DNA of 37,877 bases, taken from the NCBI GenBank assembly GCA_003646405.1, contig QNFR01000013.1, positions 1-37,877 on the forward strand. Reading direction: 5' to 3'. Below are positions 27,624 through 37,575 of this stretch, piece by piece. Within the stretch, counting starts at the first letter, position 1; every line of letters starts with the position of its first letter. Made by a program: the position numbers and the translations under genes. The notes below the pieces were generated by a model, which saw only the letters and a list, made by a program, of their open reading frames with translations, had not been told where the DNA came from and did no database searches. This DNA comes from Gammaproteobacteria bacterium (GTDB lineage Bacteria > Pseudomonadota > Gammaproteobacteria > Pseudomonadales > Halieaceae).

Positions 27624-28147
27624 GGCAGCAGACCCTTCACGTCGATGGGCTCAGCTTCATTTTGCGCCTGGCCCTTGTCCTTGCCGGTGATGGCCAGGCC
27701 TGTCACCCGGTAGAAATTGTAGTCGTGGTACTTGCCGGTGCCGTTGATCTGCAGGTGCTCCTTCTCGTACACCATGTTGTTGCGATCGTATTCGCACATT
27801 TCGAAATCCGGCGTCAGTTGGATGGCATTGGTGGGGCAGGCCTCCTCGCACATGCCGCACATAACGCAGCGTGAAAAATTGATGCGGAAGAACTCCGGGT
27901 ACCAGCGCCCGTCTTCCTTTACGCCCTGCTGCAGGGCGATACAGTCCACCGGGCACGCTACCGCGCAGAGGTTGCAGGCCACGCAGCGCTCCTCGCCGTC
28001 CGGGTCTTTAGTCAGCACAATGCGACCCCGGTAACGCGGTGCGAGATAGGGCATCTGCTCCGGGTACTGCACGGTCTCCGCTTTGGTGAAGGTGTGCTGT
28101 AGGATAGTCCAGATGGTGCGCAGCTGACTGATCATGGCCTTGAGCAT
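27620..28147 (-). CDS. nuoI: NADH-quinone oxidoreductase subunit I
   Basis: A 175-residue ferredoxin-like subunit holding the N6a and N6b [4Fe-4S] clusters on the peripheral arm. Two complete motifs are seen: [15 protein letters not shown] (Cys 55, 58, 61, 65, with one more Cys at 69) and [12 protein letters not shown] (Cys 94, 97, 100, 104). The N-terminal amphipathic helix ([16 protein letters not shown]) and [17 protein letters not shown] are typical. It starts 4 bp after nuoH. Confidence 0.97.
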   Translation of the reverse strand: MLKAMISQLRTIWTILQHTFTKAETVQYPEQMPYLAPRYRGRIVLTKDPDGEERCVACNLCAVACPVDCIALQQGVKEDGRWYPEFFRINFSRCVMCGMCEEACPTNAIQLTPDFEMCEYDRNNMVYEKEHLQINGTGKYHDYNFYRVTGLAITGKDKGQAQNEAEPIDVKGLLP

Positions 28148-28151
28148 AGCC

Positions 28152-29105
28152 TTATCCCCTGAGTGCCAGCGCGATGGCGCCGGTCAGTAGCAGGTTAAGG
28201 AGCGTCAGCGGCAGCATGAATTTCCAGCCAAGGGACATCAACTGGTCGTAGCGAGGTCGTGGTATGGCCGCACGCAGCAGCACGAAGAAACAAATCAGCG
28301 CGAATACTTTCAGGCAGAACCAGACCACCGGCGGCAGCCAGGGGCCCAGCCAGCCGCCGAAGAACAGCGTGGTGATCATGCAGCAGATCAGGATCAGGCC
28401 CAGGTATTCGCCCAGCATGAACATGGCGAACTTCATGCCGCTGTACTCGGTGTGAAAGCCGGCAGTCAGTTCGTGCTCCGCCTCGGGCAGGTCGAAGGGC
28501 AGGCGGTGACTCTCGGCGATGCCGGCGATCATAAAGGTGAACAGCCCGAGGATCTGCGGAATGCAATACCACATGTCGCGCTGCGCCTCGACGATGGCGC
28601 GCATGCTGAAGCTGCCGGTGAGCATCACCACGCCCATCAGCGACAGGCCCATAAATACCTCGTAACTGACCATCTGGGCGGCGCTGCGCAACCCACCCAG
28701 CAGGGCGTACTTGTTGTTGGAAGCCAGGCCGGCCAGCAACACGCTGTATACCGCAAGGGAGGTCATGCCCAGGAAAAACAGCAGGCCTATATTGATATCG
28801 AGCACGTACAGGTCCGGGCCAAAGGGCACCACGGCGAAGCCCAGTAACATGGCAACCACGATGGCGGTGGGGGCGAAGATGAACACCATTCGATCGGCGA
28901 AGGGTGGCACCCAGTCGTCCTTGGTCAGCAGTTTCAGCATATCCGCCGCCACCTGGAGGATACCAAAAGGGCCCAGGCGGTTGGGTCCGTAGCGATCCTG
29001 CCATATCCCCAGCAGGCGCCGCTCGAACCAGGTGAGAACGGCCGCTCCACCCACCGCCGCGAGAATAATAAACAGGCCGAAGCTGATGGTGCCCAATTCA
29101 GACAT
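28152..29105 (-). CDS. nuoH: NADH-quinone oxidoreductase subunit H
   Basis: A 317-residue membrane subunit of complex I forming much of the quinone-binding chamber. Seen are [38 protein letters not shown], and the loop [20 protein letters not shown] with conserved acidic residues. The start [10 protein letters not shown] at 29105 has GGGAGGT upstream and overlaps the end of nuoG by 8 bp. An upstream in-frame ATG at 29141 is inside nuoG and less likely. Confidence 0.96.
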   Translation of the reverse strand: MSELGTISFGLFIILAAVGGAAVLTWFERRLLGIWQDRYGPNRLGPFGILQVAADMLKLLTKDDWVPPFADRMVFIFAPTAIVVAMLLGFAVVPFGPDLYVLDINIGLLFFLGMTSLAVYSVLLAGLASNNKYALLGGLRSAAQMVSYEVFMGLSLMGVVMLTGSFSMRAIVEAQRDMWYCIPQILGLFTFMIAGIAESHRLPFDLPEAEHELTAGFHTEYSGMKFAMFMLGEYLGLILICCMITTLFFGGWLGPWLPPVVWFCLKVFALICFFVLLRAAIPRPRYDQLMSLGWKFMLPLTLLNLLLTGAIALALRG

Positions 29106-31917
29106 GGGTACCTCCCGGTCCGGCGTCCCGGTCGCTGCCAATAAGCTCTGGCGAGCGGCGTTGCCAGCCTTCGGCCCGGCGCAGGCTGACCGGTGCCAGT
29201 GGCCTCAGGTTTTGCACGCCAGCCAGGCCAACGCTGAAACCGGCGCAACCGACAGCCATGCTGTCGTTGATGCGCGCCTCCAGGGTGGCAAGCGTGTTGT
29301 CCACCCCCGTCGTGACCCCCTCTGTGGCCCCTTTTGTAATCCCCTTTGTAACAACAAGGCCATCGCCCTCAGTGACGCCCAGCAGCTGTGCATCGGCGGC
29401 GCAAATTTCAATAAAGCCAGGCTGCACCAATTCCGCCAGACCCGGGCTCAATGCGCTCAACTCGTCACTGCCAAAAATACGTTGGCGCGGGACCAACTGC
29501 CACCGCCCCGGCTCAGCTTTAAACGGCGCTGGCGCAGTGAACGTCCCGGGCCCGGCGCCAATTCCTGATTGCAGCAGGCGCGCACCGGCGGTGCCGCCTT
29601 TGAGTGGCCCGCCCACCTCCGCCTGGAATTTGTGCAGCGACTGGTTGGAGTTCCAGCCCGGCGCCCAGACGTAGGGTAACAACGCGCCGGGCTGGTCGCG
29701 ATTAAGGCCCTCCATGCTGAAGGCCAGCGGGGACTCTTCATCCACCGGTTGCCTGGGTTCGTGTACAGAAATATCGGCGCGCATGGCGGTGCGGCCACTG
29801 TAGCGATGGGTCTGGCGCGGTATCCTGACGCCGGCATTGCGAAAGTGGTGGTCCGGCGCCGCCGCGGTGATGCCGGCCAGGGCGGGAATAGTTGCGGCGC
29901 AGGCCCGGGTAATGTCATCGAAGTGATGTAGGCTGCGCACTTCCTCGCGCTGCATCTCTTTCATGCATGCCAGCAGCCAGGTCCAACTCGGGCGCCGTTC
30001 AGCGTGTGGCTGGAACACCGGATAATGGTGTTGCGCGCGCCCCTCCAGGCTGATTAGGGTGCCGTTACTCTCGGCAAAGCTGGCGGCGGGCAGGGCCAGT
30101 GTGGCGCTGGAGGTGGTCTGGTTGTCCAGGCCGTCCAGTACCAGCACTTGTTGGAAGGCACCCAGCAACTGATCGATCTGTGCGCTGCTGCCCCGGCGGT
30201 ATAGATCATTCTCCAAAACCACCAGGGTGTCGAACTCGCCGCTGGCCGCCCGTTGTTGCAGCTGTGCCAGACCCGGCGCATCGCAGCCGGTTAACAGGGC
30301 CTGTCCCAGGCTGTTTGCCTCGGGGACCGCAAGACACAACATTGCAGGCACACCGTTGCCGCACAGGGCGTCTGCGACTTGCCCCGCAGCAGCCAGCACT
30401 GCTGTGCTGCCACAACCGGTACCCGATAACACCAGTGGTCGCTGCGCGCCTGCCAGGGCGGTGGTGATCATTTCTACCTGTTCTTGTAAAGGTTGTTCCA
30501 GGTCCGCGTTGGGCTGCCCTGCAATGTTTGCCGCTATGGCATTGCCCAGGCGGGCGATATCATCCGGGGCCAGGCTGATTCGATTCGTTGCCACATCGTC
30601 CAGGGGTGTATCCGCTACCGCTGCGATATACAGGGGACTGCGCTGGTCCTGAGCCAGGTTGCGAATAGCGCCATCCTGCCAGGTTTCCAGACGCAGCTCG
30701 GCGGCCATCTCATAGGCTTTATTGCGCACACTCTGGCGCAGTGCCAGGGCAATTCTCGGCGCTGTGTTGGTCAGGTCTTCACCCAGAATCAGCACCGCAT
30801 CCGCTGACTCGATGGTGGTGATATCCGGGACCAGTGCACGGCTATCCTGCTGCAAGCGCAGGACCAGTTCTACCAATGGCTGCTCGGCGTCGGAAAAGCC
30901 GGGTGCGAAATTCTCTTCACCTACCAGCGTGCGCAGCAGAAAATTGGCCTCGACGGAGGCGCGCGGTGAACCGATGCCGGCTACCTTGCCGGGCGCACAT
31001 GCCCGATCCATATACTGCAGTGCTTCGTGGTGATTGATTGCGTCATAGCGCCCGTCGTTGTTGCGCAGGCCAGGATACTGCAGGCGCCGCTCATCGTGGA
31101 CGAAGCCGGCGCCAAAGCGCCCGCGATCACACAGGAAGTAACCGTTTACCTCGGCGTTGAAGCGGTTGTGTACGCGCTTGATTTTGCCGTAGCGCTCCCC
31201 GGGCAGTGTGTTGCAACCCATCGCACAGCCAACGCACACAGAGGGTGCCGATTGTAAATCCCATTTGCGTGTGTAGTTGTGCACCAGGCTTTTGTCGGTG
31301 AACACACCGGTGGGGCAGACCTCAAGCAGATTCCCCGCAAACTCGCTCTGCAATACACCATCGCTGTGGCGGCCAAAGTACACATGGTCGCGACTGGCCA
31401 GGGCTGCCAGGTCGGTGCCCCCGGCGTAATCCCGGTAGTAACGGGTACAGCGGTAGCAGGTAATGCAGCGGTTCATCTCATGGTTGATCAACGGGCCCAG
31501 GTACTGGTTGCGGTGCGTGTTTTTGCGGCCCCGGTAGTGGCGATCCCGGTGGCCCACCATTACCGTCATATCCTGCAGGTGGCACTCGCCCCCCTCGGCG
31601 CACACCGGGCAGTCGTGGGGGTGATTCAGCATCAGCGACTCTACAATGGCCTGGCGAAACCCCCGGGCCTTGTCACCGCTCAGGGAGAAGATGGCGCCAT
31701 CGGTCACCGGCGTCATGCAGCCCATCACGATACGGCCGCGCTCATCTTCCGCATTGAGGTATTGCACCACCGCACATTGGCGGCAGGCGCCGATGGAGCC
31801 CATGGCCGGATGCCAGCAGAAATAGGGGAGATCCAGGCCCAGGGACAGGCAGGCCTCGAGCAGGTTTTTGCCTGCCTCGACCTCGTATTCCTGTCCGTCG
31901 ACCTGGATGACCGGCAT
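29098..31917 (-). CDS. nuoG: NADH-quinone oxidoreductase subunit G
   Basis: A 939-residue iron-sulfur subunit of the peripheral arm. Cluster ligands are visible for [2Fe-2S] N1b (Cys 34, 45, 48, 67), N5 (His 99, Cys 103, 106, 112), N4 (Cys 151, 154, 157, 201) and the extra N7 (Cys 228, 231, 235, 263). Residues beyond 280 form the molybdopterin-oxidoreductase-like domain without a cofactor. Near residue 857-872 a run VTKG-ITKG-ATEG-VTTG is encoded by a 12-bp tandem repeat. The gene starts directly at the end of nuoF with no spacer and overlaps nuoH by 8 bp. It is at the long end of the family (E. coli about 908). Confidence 0.96.
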   Translation of the reverse strand: MPVIQVDGQEYEVEAGKNLLEACLSLGLDLPYFCWHPAMGSIGACRQCAVVQYLNAEDERGRIVMGCMTPVTDGAIFSLSGDKARGFRQAIVESLMLNHPHDCPVCAEGGECHLQDMTVMVGHRDRHYRGRKNTHRNQYLGPLINHEMNRCITCYRCTRYYRDYAGGTDLAALASRDHVYFGRHSDGVLQSEFAGNLLEVCPTGVFTDKSLVHNYTRKWDLQSAPSVCVGCAMGCNTLPGERYGKIKRVHNRFNAEVNGYFLCDRGRFGAGFVHDERRLQYPGLRNNDGRYDAINHHEALQYMDRACAPGKVAGIGSPRASVEANFLLRTLVGEENFAPGFSDAEQPLVELVLRLQQDSRALVPDITTIESADAVLILGEDLTNTAPRIALALRQSVRNKAYEMAAELRLETWQDGAIRNLAQDQRSPLYIAAVADTPLDDVATNRISLAPDDIARLGNAIAANIAGQPNADLEQPLQEQVEMITTALAGAQRPLVLSGTGCGSTAVLAAAGQVADALCGNGVPAMLCLAVPEANSLGQALLTGCDAPGLAQLQQRAASGEFDTLVVLENDLYRRGSSAQIDQLLGAFQQVLVLDGLDNQTTSSATLALPAASFAESNGTLISLEGRAQHHYPVFQPHAERRPSWTWLLACMKEMQREEVRSLHHFDDITRACAATIPALAGITAAAPDHHFRNAGVRIPRQTHRYSGRTAMRADISVHEPRQPVDEESPLAFSMEGLNRDQPGALLPYVWAPGWNSNQSLHKFQAEVGGPLKGGTAGARLLQSGIGAGPGTFTAPAPFKAEPGRWQLVPRQRIFGSDELSALSPGLAELVQPGFIEICAADAQLLGVTEGDGLVVTKGITKGATEGVTTGVDNTLATLEARINDSMAVGCAGFSVGLAGVQNLRPLAPVSLRRAEGWQRRSPELIGSDRDAGPGGTHV
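29305..29352 (-). repeat. 4 x 12-bp degenerate tandem repeat inside nuoG
   Basis: Four consecutive 12-bp units (29341-29352, 29329-29340, 29317-29328, 29305-29316 in coding order) each encode x-T-x-G: VTKG, ITKG, ATEG, VTTG. Units share a C-A/G-rich core ending in GGG. The phase keeps the reading frame, so unit gain or loss would change loop length without breaking the gene. Confidence 0.7.
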
Positions 31918-33216
31918 CTAGTGTATCCCTCCGTCGCACCAGGGGCAGCCGGCCCCGTCGATATGGCGTTGGAAATCCTCGCGGAAATACTTCATGCCGC
32001 TGGCCAGTGGCTCCATGGCTCCCGGCGCCAGCGCGCAGTGGGTGTTGCCCATGGCGCCGATAAATTCTACCTGCCGGGCCAGGGTATCCATGTCCTCCTG
32101 TAGTCCACGGCCCTGTTCGATATCGTCCAGCACCTGGGCGCACCAGGGCAGGCCGTCGCGGCATGGGGTGCAGAAACCGCAGGATTCGCGGGCGAAAAAT
32201 TCCACCAGGTTTTTGACGAAGCCCACCGGGCAGGTTTTGTCGTCCAGGATGATCATGGTGCCGGTGCCCATGCGACTGCCCGCCTTGCCGATGGTGTCGT
32301 AATCCATGGCCAGGTCCAGGTGTTCGGTGGTGAGGAAATCGGTGGAGCCGCCGCCGGGCAGAAAACCGCGCAACTGGTAACCGTCCTCCATGCCCCCGGC
32401 GTAGTCCTCCAGGATTTCCCGCACGGGTGTTCCTATGGGCAATTCCCAGCAGCCCGGATTTTTCACCCGACCGCTGACCCCGTACATCTTGGTGCCCGCA
32501 TCCGCGGTGAGCCCCAGCGACTGAAACCAATCGGCACCGCGTTCAATGATGTGGTGCACGTTGCACAGGGTTTCCACATTATTGACGATCGTGGGTCGGC
32601 CCCACAGGCCGCTGACCTGTGGGAAGGGCGGCTTGGCCCGGGGGTTGGCGCGCTTACCCTCAAGCGCACTGATCAGGGCCGTTTCCTCACCGCAGATATA
32701 GCGTCCGGCGCTGACATGTACGTGCATTTCCAGGCTGTAATCCGTACCCAGGATGTTTTTCCCCAGGTAGCCTTTATCGTGACAGGCGGCGATGGCCTCG
32801 CGCAGCAGTTGTGTCGCCTTGATATATTCCGCCCGGATAAAGATATAGGCCACGTCTGCCTGTATGGTATAGGCGGACAGGATCATGCCCTCGATCAACT
32901 GGTGTGGATCGCACTCCATTAACAACCTGTCCTTGAAGGTGCCGGGTTCCATTTCGTCGGCGTTACAGATCAGGTACTTGTGGCCCCCGGACGGGTTGTC
33001 CATGGGCACGAAGCTCCATTTCATGCCGGTGGGAAAGCCTGCGCCGCCGCGGCCGCGCAGGTTGGAATTCTTGAGGATTTGCAGGCAGTCAGAGGGCGTC
33101 AGTTTACCGATGGCGCCGTGCAGACCCCGGTAGCCACCGTTGGCCTCGTAGGCGGCCAAGTCCGTAGGCGAACGATCCGGGCGGACGTTGCGGGTTAAGG
33201 GGCGGTCCAGGCTCAC
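31918..33216 (-). CDS. nuoF: NADH-quinone oxidoreductase subunit F
   Basis: A 432-residue flavoprotein subunit that binds NADH, FMN and the N3 [4Fe-4S] cluster. Seen are the nucleotide site LRGRGGAGFPTGMKW (53-67), the FMN-linked ICNADEMEPGTFKDR (83-97), GEETALISALEGKRA (176-190) with LWGRPTIVNNVETL, and the cluster ligands Cys 346, 349, 352 (ESCGFCTPCRDG) and Cys 394. The C-terminus ends GCPWCDGGIH, an additional C-x-x-C. It overlaps nuoE by 4 bp and abuts nuoG. Confidence 0.97.
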   Translation of the reverse strand: MSLDRPLTRNVRPDRSPTDLAAYEANGGYRGLHGAIGKLTPSDCLQILKNSNLRGRGGAGFPTGMKWSFVPMDNPSGGHKYLICNADEMEPGTFKDRLLMECDPHQLIEGMILSAYTIQADVAYIFIRAEYIKATQLLREAIAACHDKGYLGKNILGTDYSLEMHVHVSAGRYICGEETALISALEGKRANPRAKPPFPQVSGLWGRPTIVNNVETLCNVHHIIERGADWFQSLGLTADAGTKMYGVSGRVKNPGCWELPIGTPVREILEDYAGGMEDGYQLRGFLPGGGSTDFLTTEHLDLAMDYDTIGKAGSRMGTGTMIILDDKTCPVGFVKNLVEFFARESCGFCTPCRDGLPWCAQVLDDIEQGRGLQEDMDTLARQVEFIGAMGNTHCALAPGAMEPLASGMKYFREDFQRHIDGAGCPWCDGGIH

Positions 33217-33770
33217 TCCCCGCCCCCCCCATGATCGCCAAACAGGGTTTGCACGGCCTGCTCTGTCACATCCTCATGCAAGTCATCGCCCACCATCATC
33301 ACCGGCGCCTTGTCACAGGCGCCCAGGCAGGTTACCGGCAACAGTGTATAGCGGTTGTCGGGGGTGGTTTGGCCCAGGTCGACGCCCAGTTGTTCACTGA
33401 CCTTTTTCTGCAGATTGTCGCAGCCCTTGATCCAGCAGGAGATGCTGTTGCACAGCAAAATCACCTTGTTCCCCACCGGGCGGCGAAATATCAGGTTGTA
33501 GAAAGTGGCAATGCCCTCCAACTCTGCGGCGGACATTTCCAGGTGGTGGGCGATAGCCCGCAAATTCTCATCAGAGACCCAGCCGCGATGGGACTGCACA
33601 ATTTTCAGCGCGTCGATGGCCGCGGCCGAGCGGTAGGGCACATGGCTGATCTCTCGATCGATGGCGGTCAGCTCCGCCTCACTCAAGACTGCGTTCAACC
33701 CGCTCAAGGCTGCTTTTTCTTCGCTCAAGGCTGCTTCTGCCACGCTCACTATCGGGATCAAATCGCTCAT
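33213..33770 (-). CDS. nuoE: NADH-quinone oxidoreductase subunit E with repeat-built N-terminus
   Basis: A 185-residue thioredoxin-like subunit with the N1a [2Fe-2S] cluster: Cys 107 and 112 (LLCNSISCW), Cys 148 and 152 ([10 protein letters not shown]). The body from about residue 33 is canonical ([20 protein letters not shown]). Residues of about 13-33 are extra and made of three 7-residue units, [21 protein letters not shown], encoded by a 21-bp tandem repeat. The ATG overlaps the nuoCD stop by 4 bp, supporting this start. The extension should be helical and solvent-exposed. Confidence 0.95.
   Translation of the reverse strand: MSDLIPIVSVAEAALSEEKAALSGLNAVLSEAELTAIDREISHVPYRSAAAIDALKIVQSHRGWVSDENLRAIAHHLEMSAAELEGIATFYNLIFRRPVGNKVILLCNSISCWIKGCDNLQKKVSEQLGVDLGQTTPDNRYTLLPVTCLGACDKAPVMMVGDDLHEDVTEQAVQTLFGDHGGGGE
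33672..33734 (-). repeat. 3 x 21-bp tandem repeat at the nuoE 5' end
   Basis: Three adjacent 21-bp units (33714-33734, 33693-33713, 33672-33692 in coding order) share GCAG(C/T)CTTGAG(C/T)G at their start. Each encodes A-(A/V)-L-S plus three residues. The repeat is in frame and at the N-terminus, where length change would be tolerated. Confidence 0.75.
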
Positions 33771-35515
33771 CTGTCCACGTCCGCCATAACGAAATCGATA
33801 CTGGCGATGATCGCGATCAAGTCCGGGATCATGAAACCGCGGCTGATCAGCGGTAGTTGTTGCAGGGCCGGGAAAGAAGGTGTGCGTATCCGTGTGCGGT
33901 AGGATGTGGTGCCGCCATCGCTTACCAGGTGATAATTGTTAATGCCCTTGGTGGCCTCGATGGGAAAGGAGCCCTCTCCCGGCGGTATGACCGGGCCCCA
34001 GCTCACATTCAGGAAGTGGTGTATCAGGGTCTCGATATCCTGCAGCGTGCGTTCCTTGGGGGGCGGCGTGGTCAGATGATGATCGCTCTTGTAGGCGCCC
34101 TCCGGCATATTGTCCAGGCACTGGCGAACGATGCGCAGGCTCTGGCGGATTTCTTCCACCCGCACCACGGCCCGGTCATAGGAGTCGCCCTTGTGTCCCA
34201 GCGGCACCTCGAACTCGAACTGGTCGTAGCCGCCGTAGGGGCGGTCCCGACGCAGATCAAAATCCATGCCGGTGGCGCGCAGGGAGGCGCCGGTGATGCC
34301 CCATTCCAGCGCTTCGGCGGTGGTATAGCTGCCGATGTCCACGGTGCGTCGCTTGAGGATGCTGTTGTCCATGGCCATGATCTGGTAGTGATCCAGTCGC
34401 GCCGGCATGGCGTCGATGAATTCGCGCACCATGCGCTCCCAGCCCCGAGGCAGGTCCTGCGCCACGCCGCCGATGCGGAACCAGGCCGGGTGCATACGGC
34501 CACCGGTGATAGCTTCTATGATGCCGAACAGGCGCTCCCTGTCCGCGAACATGTAAAATACCGGCGACATCTGCCCCACATCCTGGGCGAAGGTGCCGTA
34601 GAACACCAGATGGCTGGAAATGCGAAACAGTTCCGCCAGCATGATACGGATGACCTTGGCCCGGTCCGGAACCACGATGCCCGCCATCTGCTCCACCGTC
34701 ATCACGTAGGCCAGGTTGTTCATTACCCCGCCCAGGTAGTCAATGCGATCGGTATAGGGGATATAGGAGTGCCAGGTCTGACGCTCCCCCATCTTCTCGG
34801 CGCCCCGGTGGTGGTAGCCGATGTCCGGTACAGCGTCGACCACCACTTCGCCGTCCAATTGCAACACAATACGGAACACGCCGTGTACAGAGGGGTGATT
34901 GGGGCCCAGGTTGAGGAACATGAACTCGGTGTCTTCGGTGGCACGCGCCATGCCCCATTCTTCGGGCTTGAACAACAGCGCCTCTTGTTCCTGTTCCTGC
35001 TGTTCCTCACTGAGGCTAAACGGCTCCATTTCTGTGGCGCGGGCCGGGTGTTCCTTGCGCAGGGCGTGGCCCTCCCAGGTGGGGGGTAACAGGATGCGCC
35101 GCAGGTTGGGGTGGCCGCTGAATTGCACACCGAACATGTCCCAGGTTTCGCGTTCGTACCAGTTGGCATTGGCCCATACGCCAACCGCCGTGGGGACGTT
35201 GGAGTCGGCGTCAGATACCGCCACCTTGATCCGGATCTCCTCCCGGTCCGCCAGGTTGAACAGGTGGTAGACCACGGTGAAATCGGCGGCAGCGGCGGGT
35301 TTGTGCTGCCGCAGTCGTTCGTCGATACCAAACAGATCCAGCAGCATGGGGAAGCGCGGTTTGAGGTGAGTCAGCACCTCCAATAGGTTGCCCCGGTCCA
35401 CCCATAGGGTCGGGGTGTGGTCGGCGGTGGATTGTAGGTCGAACAAGTCGGCGCCGAAGCGGACGAATAAATCGTCCACCGTACCGTTGACACTTGTTAC
35501 CTGCGCACACAACAT
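33767..35515 (-). CDS. nuoCD: NADH-quinone oxidoreductase fused subunit C/D
   Basis: A 582-residue fusion of the 30-kDa (NuoC, about 15-170) and 49-kDa (NuoD, about 190-582) subunits, the arrangement typical of many gammaproteobacteria. NuoC shows [19 protein letters not shown] and [17 protein letters not shown]. The linker (about 168-185) is Glu/Gln-rich. NuoD shows [15 protein letters not shown] (quinone-site region), [20 protein letters not shown] in parts, [15 protein letters not shown] and the C-terminal [14 protein letters not shown]. The start follows GGAG 6-7 nt upstream. It begins 61 bp after nuoB, the only real gap in the operon. Confidence 0.97.
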   Translation of the reverse strand: MLCAQVTSVNGTVDDLFVRFGADLFDLQSTADHTPTLWVDRGNLLEVLTHLKPRFPMLLDLFGIDERLRQHKPAAAADFTVVYHLFNLADREEIRIKVAVSDADSNVPTAVGVWANANWYERETWDMFGVQFSGHPNLRRILLPPTWEGHALRKEHPARATEMEPFSLSEEQQEQEQEALLFKPEEWGMARATEDTEFMFLNLGPNHPSVHGVFRIVLQLDGEVVVDAVPDIGYHHRGAEKMGERQTWHSYIPYTDRIDYLGGVMNNLAYVMTVEQMAGIVVPDRAKVIRIMLAELFRISSHLVFYGTFAQDVGQMSPVFYMFADRERLFGIIEAITGGRMHPAWFRIGGVAQDLPRGWERMVREFIDAMPARLDHYQIMAMDNSILKRRTVDIGSYTTAEALEWGITGASLRATGMDFDLRRDRPYGGYDQFEFEVPLGHKGDSYDRAVVRVEEIRQSLRIVRQCLDNMPEGAYKSDHHLTTPPPKERTLQDIETLIHHFLNVSWGPVIPPGEGSFPIEATKGINNYHLVSDGGTTSYRTRIRTPSFPALQQLPLISRGFMIPDLIAIIASIDFVMADVDR

Positions 35516-35576
35516 GCTTGTCTCCGGGCTGGTCAGGCCTCTTTTTTGCTATATCGTGACCGTTGTTATTGTTGTC

Positions 35577-36221
35577 CTACACCTCTGTGGGGCTTCTCAA
35601 TTGGGTGGCCTGGTTGCGCTCTGCCTGTAACTGGTCGCGGCGGGACGGCATCCGGGGTTTTACCACTTGTTGATCTCCCGCTACCCAACTCAGTGGGCGA
35701 CGTTCCTTTTTGATAGATTCCTGCAGCATCATCAAGCCCTGCATCAACGCTTCTGGCCGTGGCGGGCAGCCGGGCACGTAGACATCCACAGGAATAAATT
35801 TGTCCACGCCCTGCACCACGCTGTAAATGTCGTACATGCCACCGGAGTTAGCGCAGGAACCCATGGAGATAATCCACCGGGGTTCCAGCAGTTGGTCGTA
35901 CAGGTGTTGCACCACCGGCGCCATCTTGCGAAAGACAGTGCCGGAAATAACCATCAGGTCGGCCTGGCGGGGGGTGGCGCGAATCACTTCGGAACCAAAG
36001 CGTGCGATGTCATGCCGGCTGGTAAAAGAAGTGGCCATCTCCACATAACAACAGGAAAGCCCGAAGTTGAAGGGCCACAGGGAGTGCGCGCGACCCCAGG
36101 CGACCAGGTCCTCGAGGTTGGCGAAGAACACGTTGCGCTTAACCTGTTCTTCCACGCTGTCCATGGCGCTCCCGGGTGAAGTCGCGAGCACATCTTCTGG
36201 TCGTGTCAGGTTCCACTCCAT
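35577..36221 (-). CDS. nuoB: NADH-quinone oxidoreductase subunit B
   Basis: A 214-residue subunit holding the terminal [4Fe-4S] cluster N2 that reduces quinone. The ligands are the tandem Cys 57-Cys 58 ([10 protein letters not shown]), Cys 123 ([13 protein letters not shown]) and Cys 152 ([10 protein letters not shown]). Also seen are [19 protein letters not shown] and [10 protein letters not shown]. The C-terminal about 35 residues are polar and variable. The ATG shares one base with the nuoA stop (TGATG), so the two are coupled. Confidence 0.97.
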   Translation of the reverse strand: MEWNLTRPEDVLATSPGSAMDSVEEQVKRNVFFANLEDLVAWGRAHSLWPFNFGLSCCYVEMATSFTSRHDIARFGSEVIRATPRQADLMVISGTVFRKMAPVVQHLYDQLLEPRWIISMGSCANSGGMYDIYSVVQGVDKFIPVDVYVPGCPPRPEALMQGLMMLQESIKKERRPLSWVAGDQQVVKPRMPSRRDQLQAERNQATQLRSPTEV

Positions 36222-36673
36222 CAGTGCTGCTCCTCGGGATGCCGACTACCGGTGGGTGATTTCCCGGTCCGGGATTTTATGCCCCAGTCCAGGGCGCCGG
36301 TGCTCAGTTCATAGACCAGAGCCACGCCGAGGATGGCGATGAATGCCACCACGGCGATGAAACCTTGCCAGCCCAGTTCGAAAAATGCCACGGCCCAGGC
36401 GAAGATGAACACTGTTTCCAGGTCAAAGATCACAAAGAAGATCGCCACCAGGTAAAAATCCACCGACAGATGCACCTGCGGCGTGCCCACCGACAGCACC
36501 CCGGATTCGAACGGCATGTTGGTGGCCTGGTTGGCGCGACGCTGGCCCAGCACAAATGACAGCCCCAGCATGGTGGCGACCAACACAAGCACAGCGATGA
36601 AGTAGACCAGAAATGGCCACAGGGATGTTTCAACGTCGCTCAAATGATGGGTCTCCCGGCTAACATTACGCAT
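36221..36673 (-). CDS. nuoA: NADH-quinone oxidoreductase subunit A
   Basis: A three-helix membrane subunit of complex I, 150 residues from ATG 36673. Seen are [20 protein letters not shown] (helix 1), [19 protein letters not shown] (conserved loop), [20 protein letters not shown] (helix 2 with conserved Asp/Glu) and [19 protein letters not shown] (helix 3). The start is uncertain: ATG 36673 lacks a ribosome binding site, while TTG 36643 has GGGAGA about 8 nt upstream and would give 140 residues, nearer the usual length. The frame is open to 36853 but the far extension is not family-like. It is the first gene of the operon. Confidence 0.94.
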   Translation of the reverse strand: MRNVSRETHHLSDVETSLWPFLVYFIAVLVLVATMLGLSFVLGQRRANQATNMPFESGVLSVGTPQVHLSVDFYLVAIFFVIFDLETVFIFAWAVAFFELGWQGFIAVVAFIAILGVALVYELSTGALDWGIKSRTGKSPTGSRHPEEQH

Positions 36674-37047
36674 GTTGCGGGATGAAATCTGGAGAGCTTG
36701 TGAGGATTCCCGGGGTAGTTGGCGCGGGATAAATCGTAAAATAAAGAAAGCCCTGGCAGGTCGCGGGGGGCGATCTGTCGGTAATATGGCGCTACTGTTA
36801 CGCGTCTTAGCATTGGAACTCCATACTTCCCTAAGGATTATCATGGAGGCCACTCGCCCGTACTACTAACCACATGGGTAAGTAAATCGACCTGGTACAG
36901 TTACCACTTAACAACGCTTCCGACTCTAGCTTTGTTGAAAACCAAACGCAAGTAAGTCGGGTAAATTTCACTCCCCTGGCATGCCCATGGGAAGTAATAA
37001 GATATGATCATCACCTTCACTACAATAACAATTCAAGAGAATGGCCA
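36674..37047. other. Divergent intergenic region, nuoA / sixA-like gene
   Basis: About 374 bp expected to hold the nuo promoter (- strand) and the promoter of the phosphatase gene (+ strand). On the - strand a weak pair reads TTGCGT, 17 bp, TAGAGT (roughly 36952 to 36924). On the + strand a TATGAT box lies at 37003-37008 without a good -35. An 8-bp palindrome CCCATGGG is near 36983-36991. No gene supported; a small frame near 36786-36869 lacks a ribosome binding site. Confidence 0.35.
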
Positions 37048-37551
37048 ATGAAAACCTTACACTTGCTACGCCACGCCAAATCCTCCTGGGACCACACCGG
37101 CCTCTCCGATCGCGAGCGCGGATTGAACAAACGGGGTGTGCGGGACGCGCCGCGTATGGGCGTGGCACTGGCGCAACGTATGGCGCCTATGAGTATCGCG
37201 GTCAGCCCGGCGCGGCGGGCACAGCTTACTCTCACTGGCCTGTGCCAGGGTTGGCCGGTGCTGGGGGATCAGGTCCATTGCACCGAGGAAGACCTGTACA
37301 CATTTTCCTGCGGTGACCTGTTCCAGTGGATAGCAGGTCAGGGTGACACTCCCGGGGCGCTGTTTATTATCGCCCACAACCCGGCCCTGACTGATTTGGT
37401 AAATATGCTTACTGGACAGTACAGCCTGGATAATCTTCCCACAGCCGGGTATATAGAGTTGGCGTTGCAGATCAACCACTGGCGGAACTTGCAGCAAGGT
37501 TGCGCGGTGCTCGAGTACAGCCTGTTTCCTAAACAACTGAACGAGCACTGA
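37048..37551 (+). CDS. SixA-like histidine phosphatase
   Basis: A 167-residue protein of the histidine phosphatase superfamily, SixA type. The catalytic R-H-x motif is at Arg 8-His 9 (LHLLRHAKSSW), followed by LSDRERGLNKRG, the phosphate-binding Arg at SPARRAQ (53-59) and the second catalytic His 110 (FIIAHNPALTD). E. coli SixA dephosphorylates phosphohistidine on phosphotransfer proteins; that substrate is not shown here. There is no signal peptide. AAGAGA lies about 10 nt before the ATG. Length matches the family (about 160). Confidence 0.87.
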   Translation: MKTLHLLRHAKSSWDHTGLSDRERGLNKRGVRDAPRMGVALAQRMAPMSIAVSPARRAQLTLTGLCQGWPVLGDQVHCTEEDLYTFSCGDLFQWIAGQGDTPGALFIIAHNPALTDLVNMLTGQYSLDNLPTAGYIELALQINHWRNLQQGCAVLEYSLFPKQLNEH

Positions 37552-37575
37552 TGGATCAATCTTCGGGGATTTTGT

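Noticed and set aside
31279-32103. 274-codon open frame on the + strand
   Set aside because: Antisense to nuoG and nuoF, no recognisable domain.
33857-35089. 410-codon open frame on the + strand
   Set aside because: Fully antisense to nuoCD; composition (His/Val/Gly-rich) is typical of a shadow of a high-GC gene.
36672-36869. 65-codon + strand frame upstream of nuoA
   Set aside because: Overlaps the nuo promoter region and the nuoA 5' end; no ribosome binding site or family.
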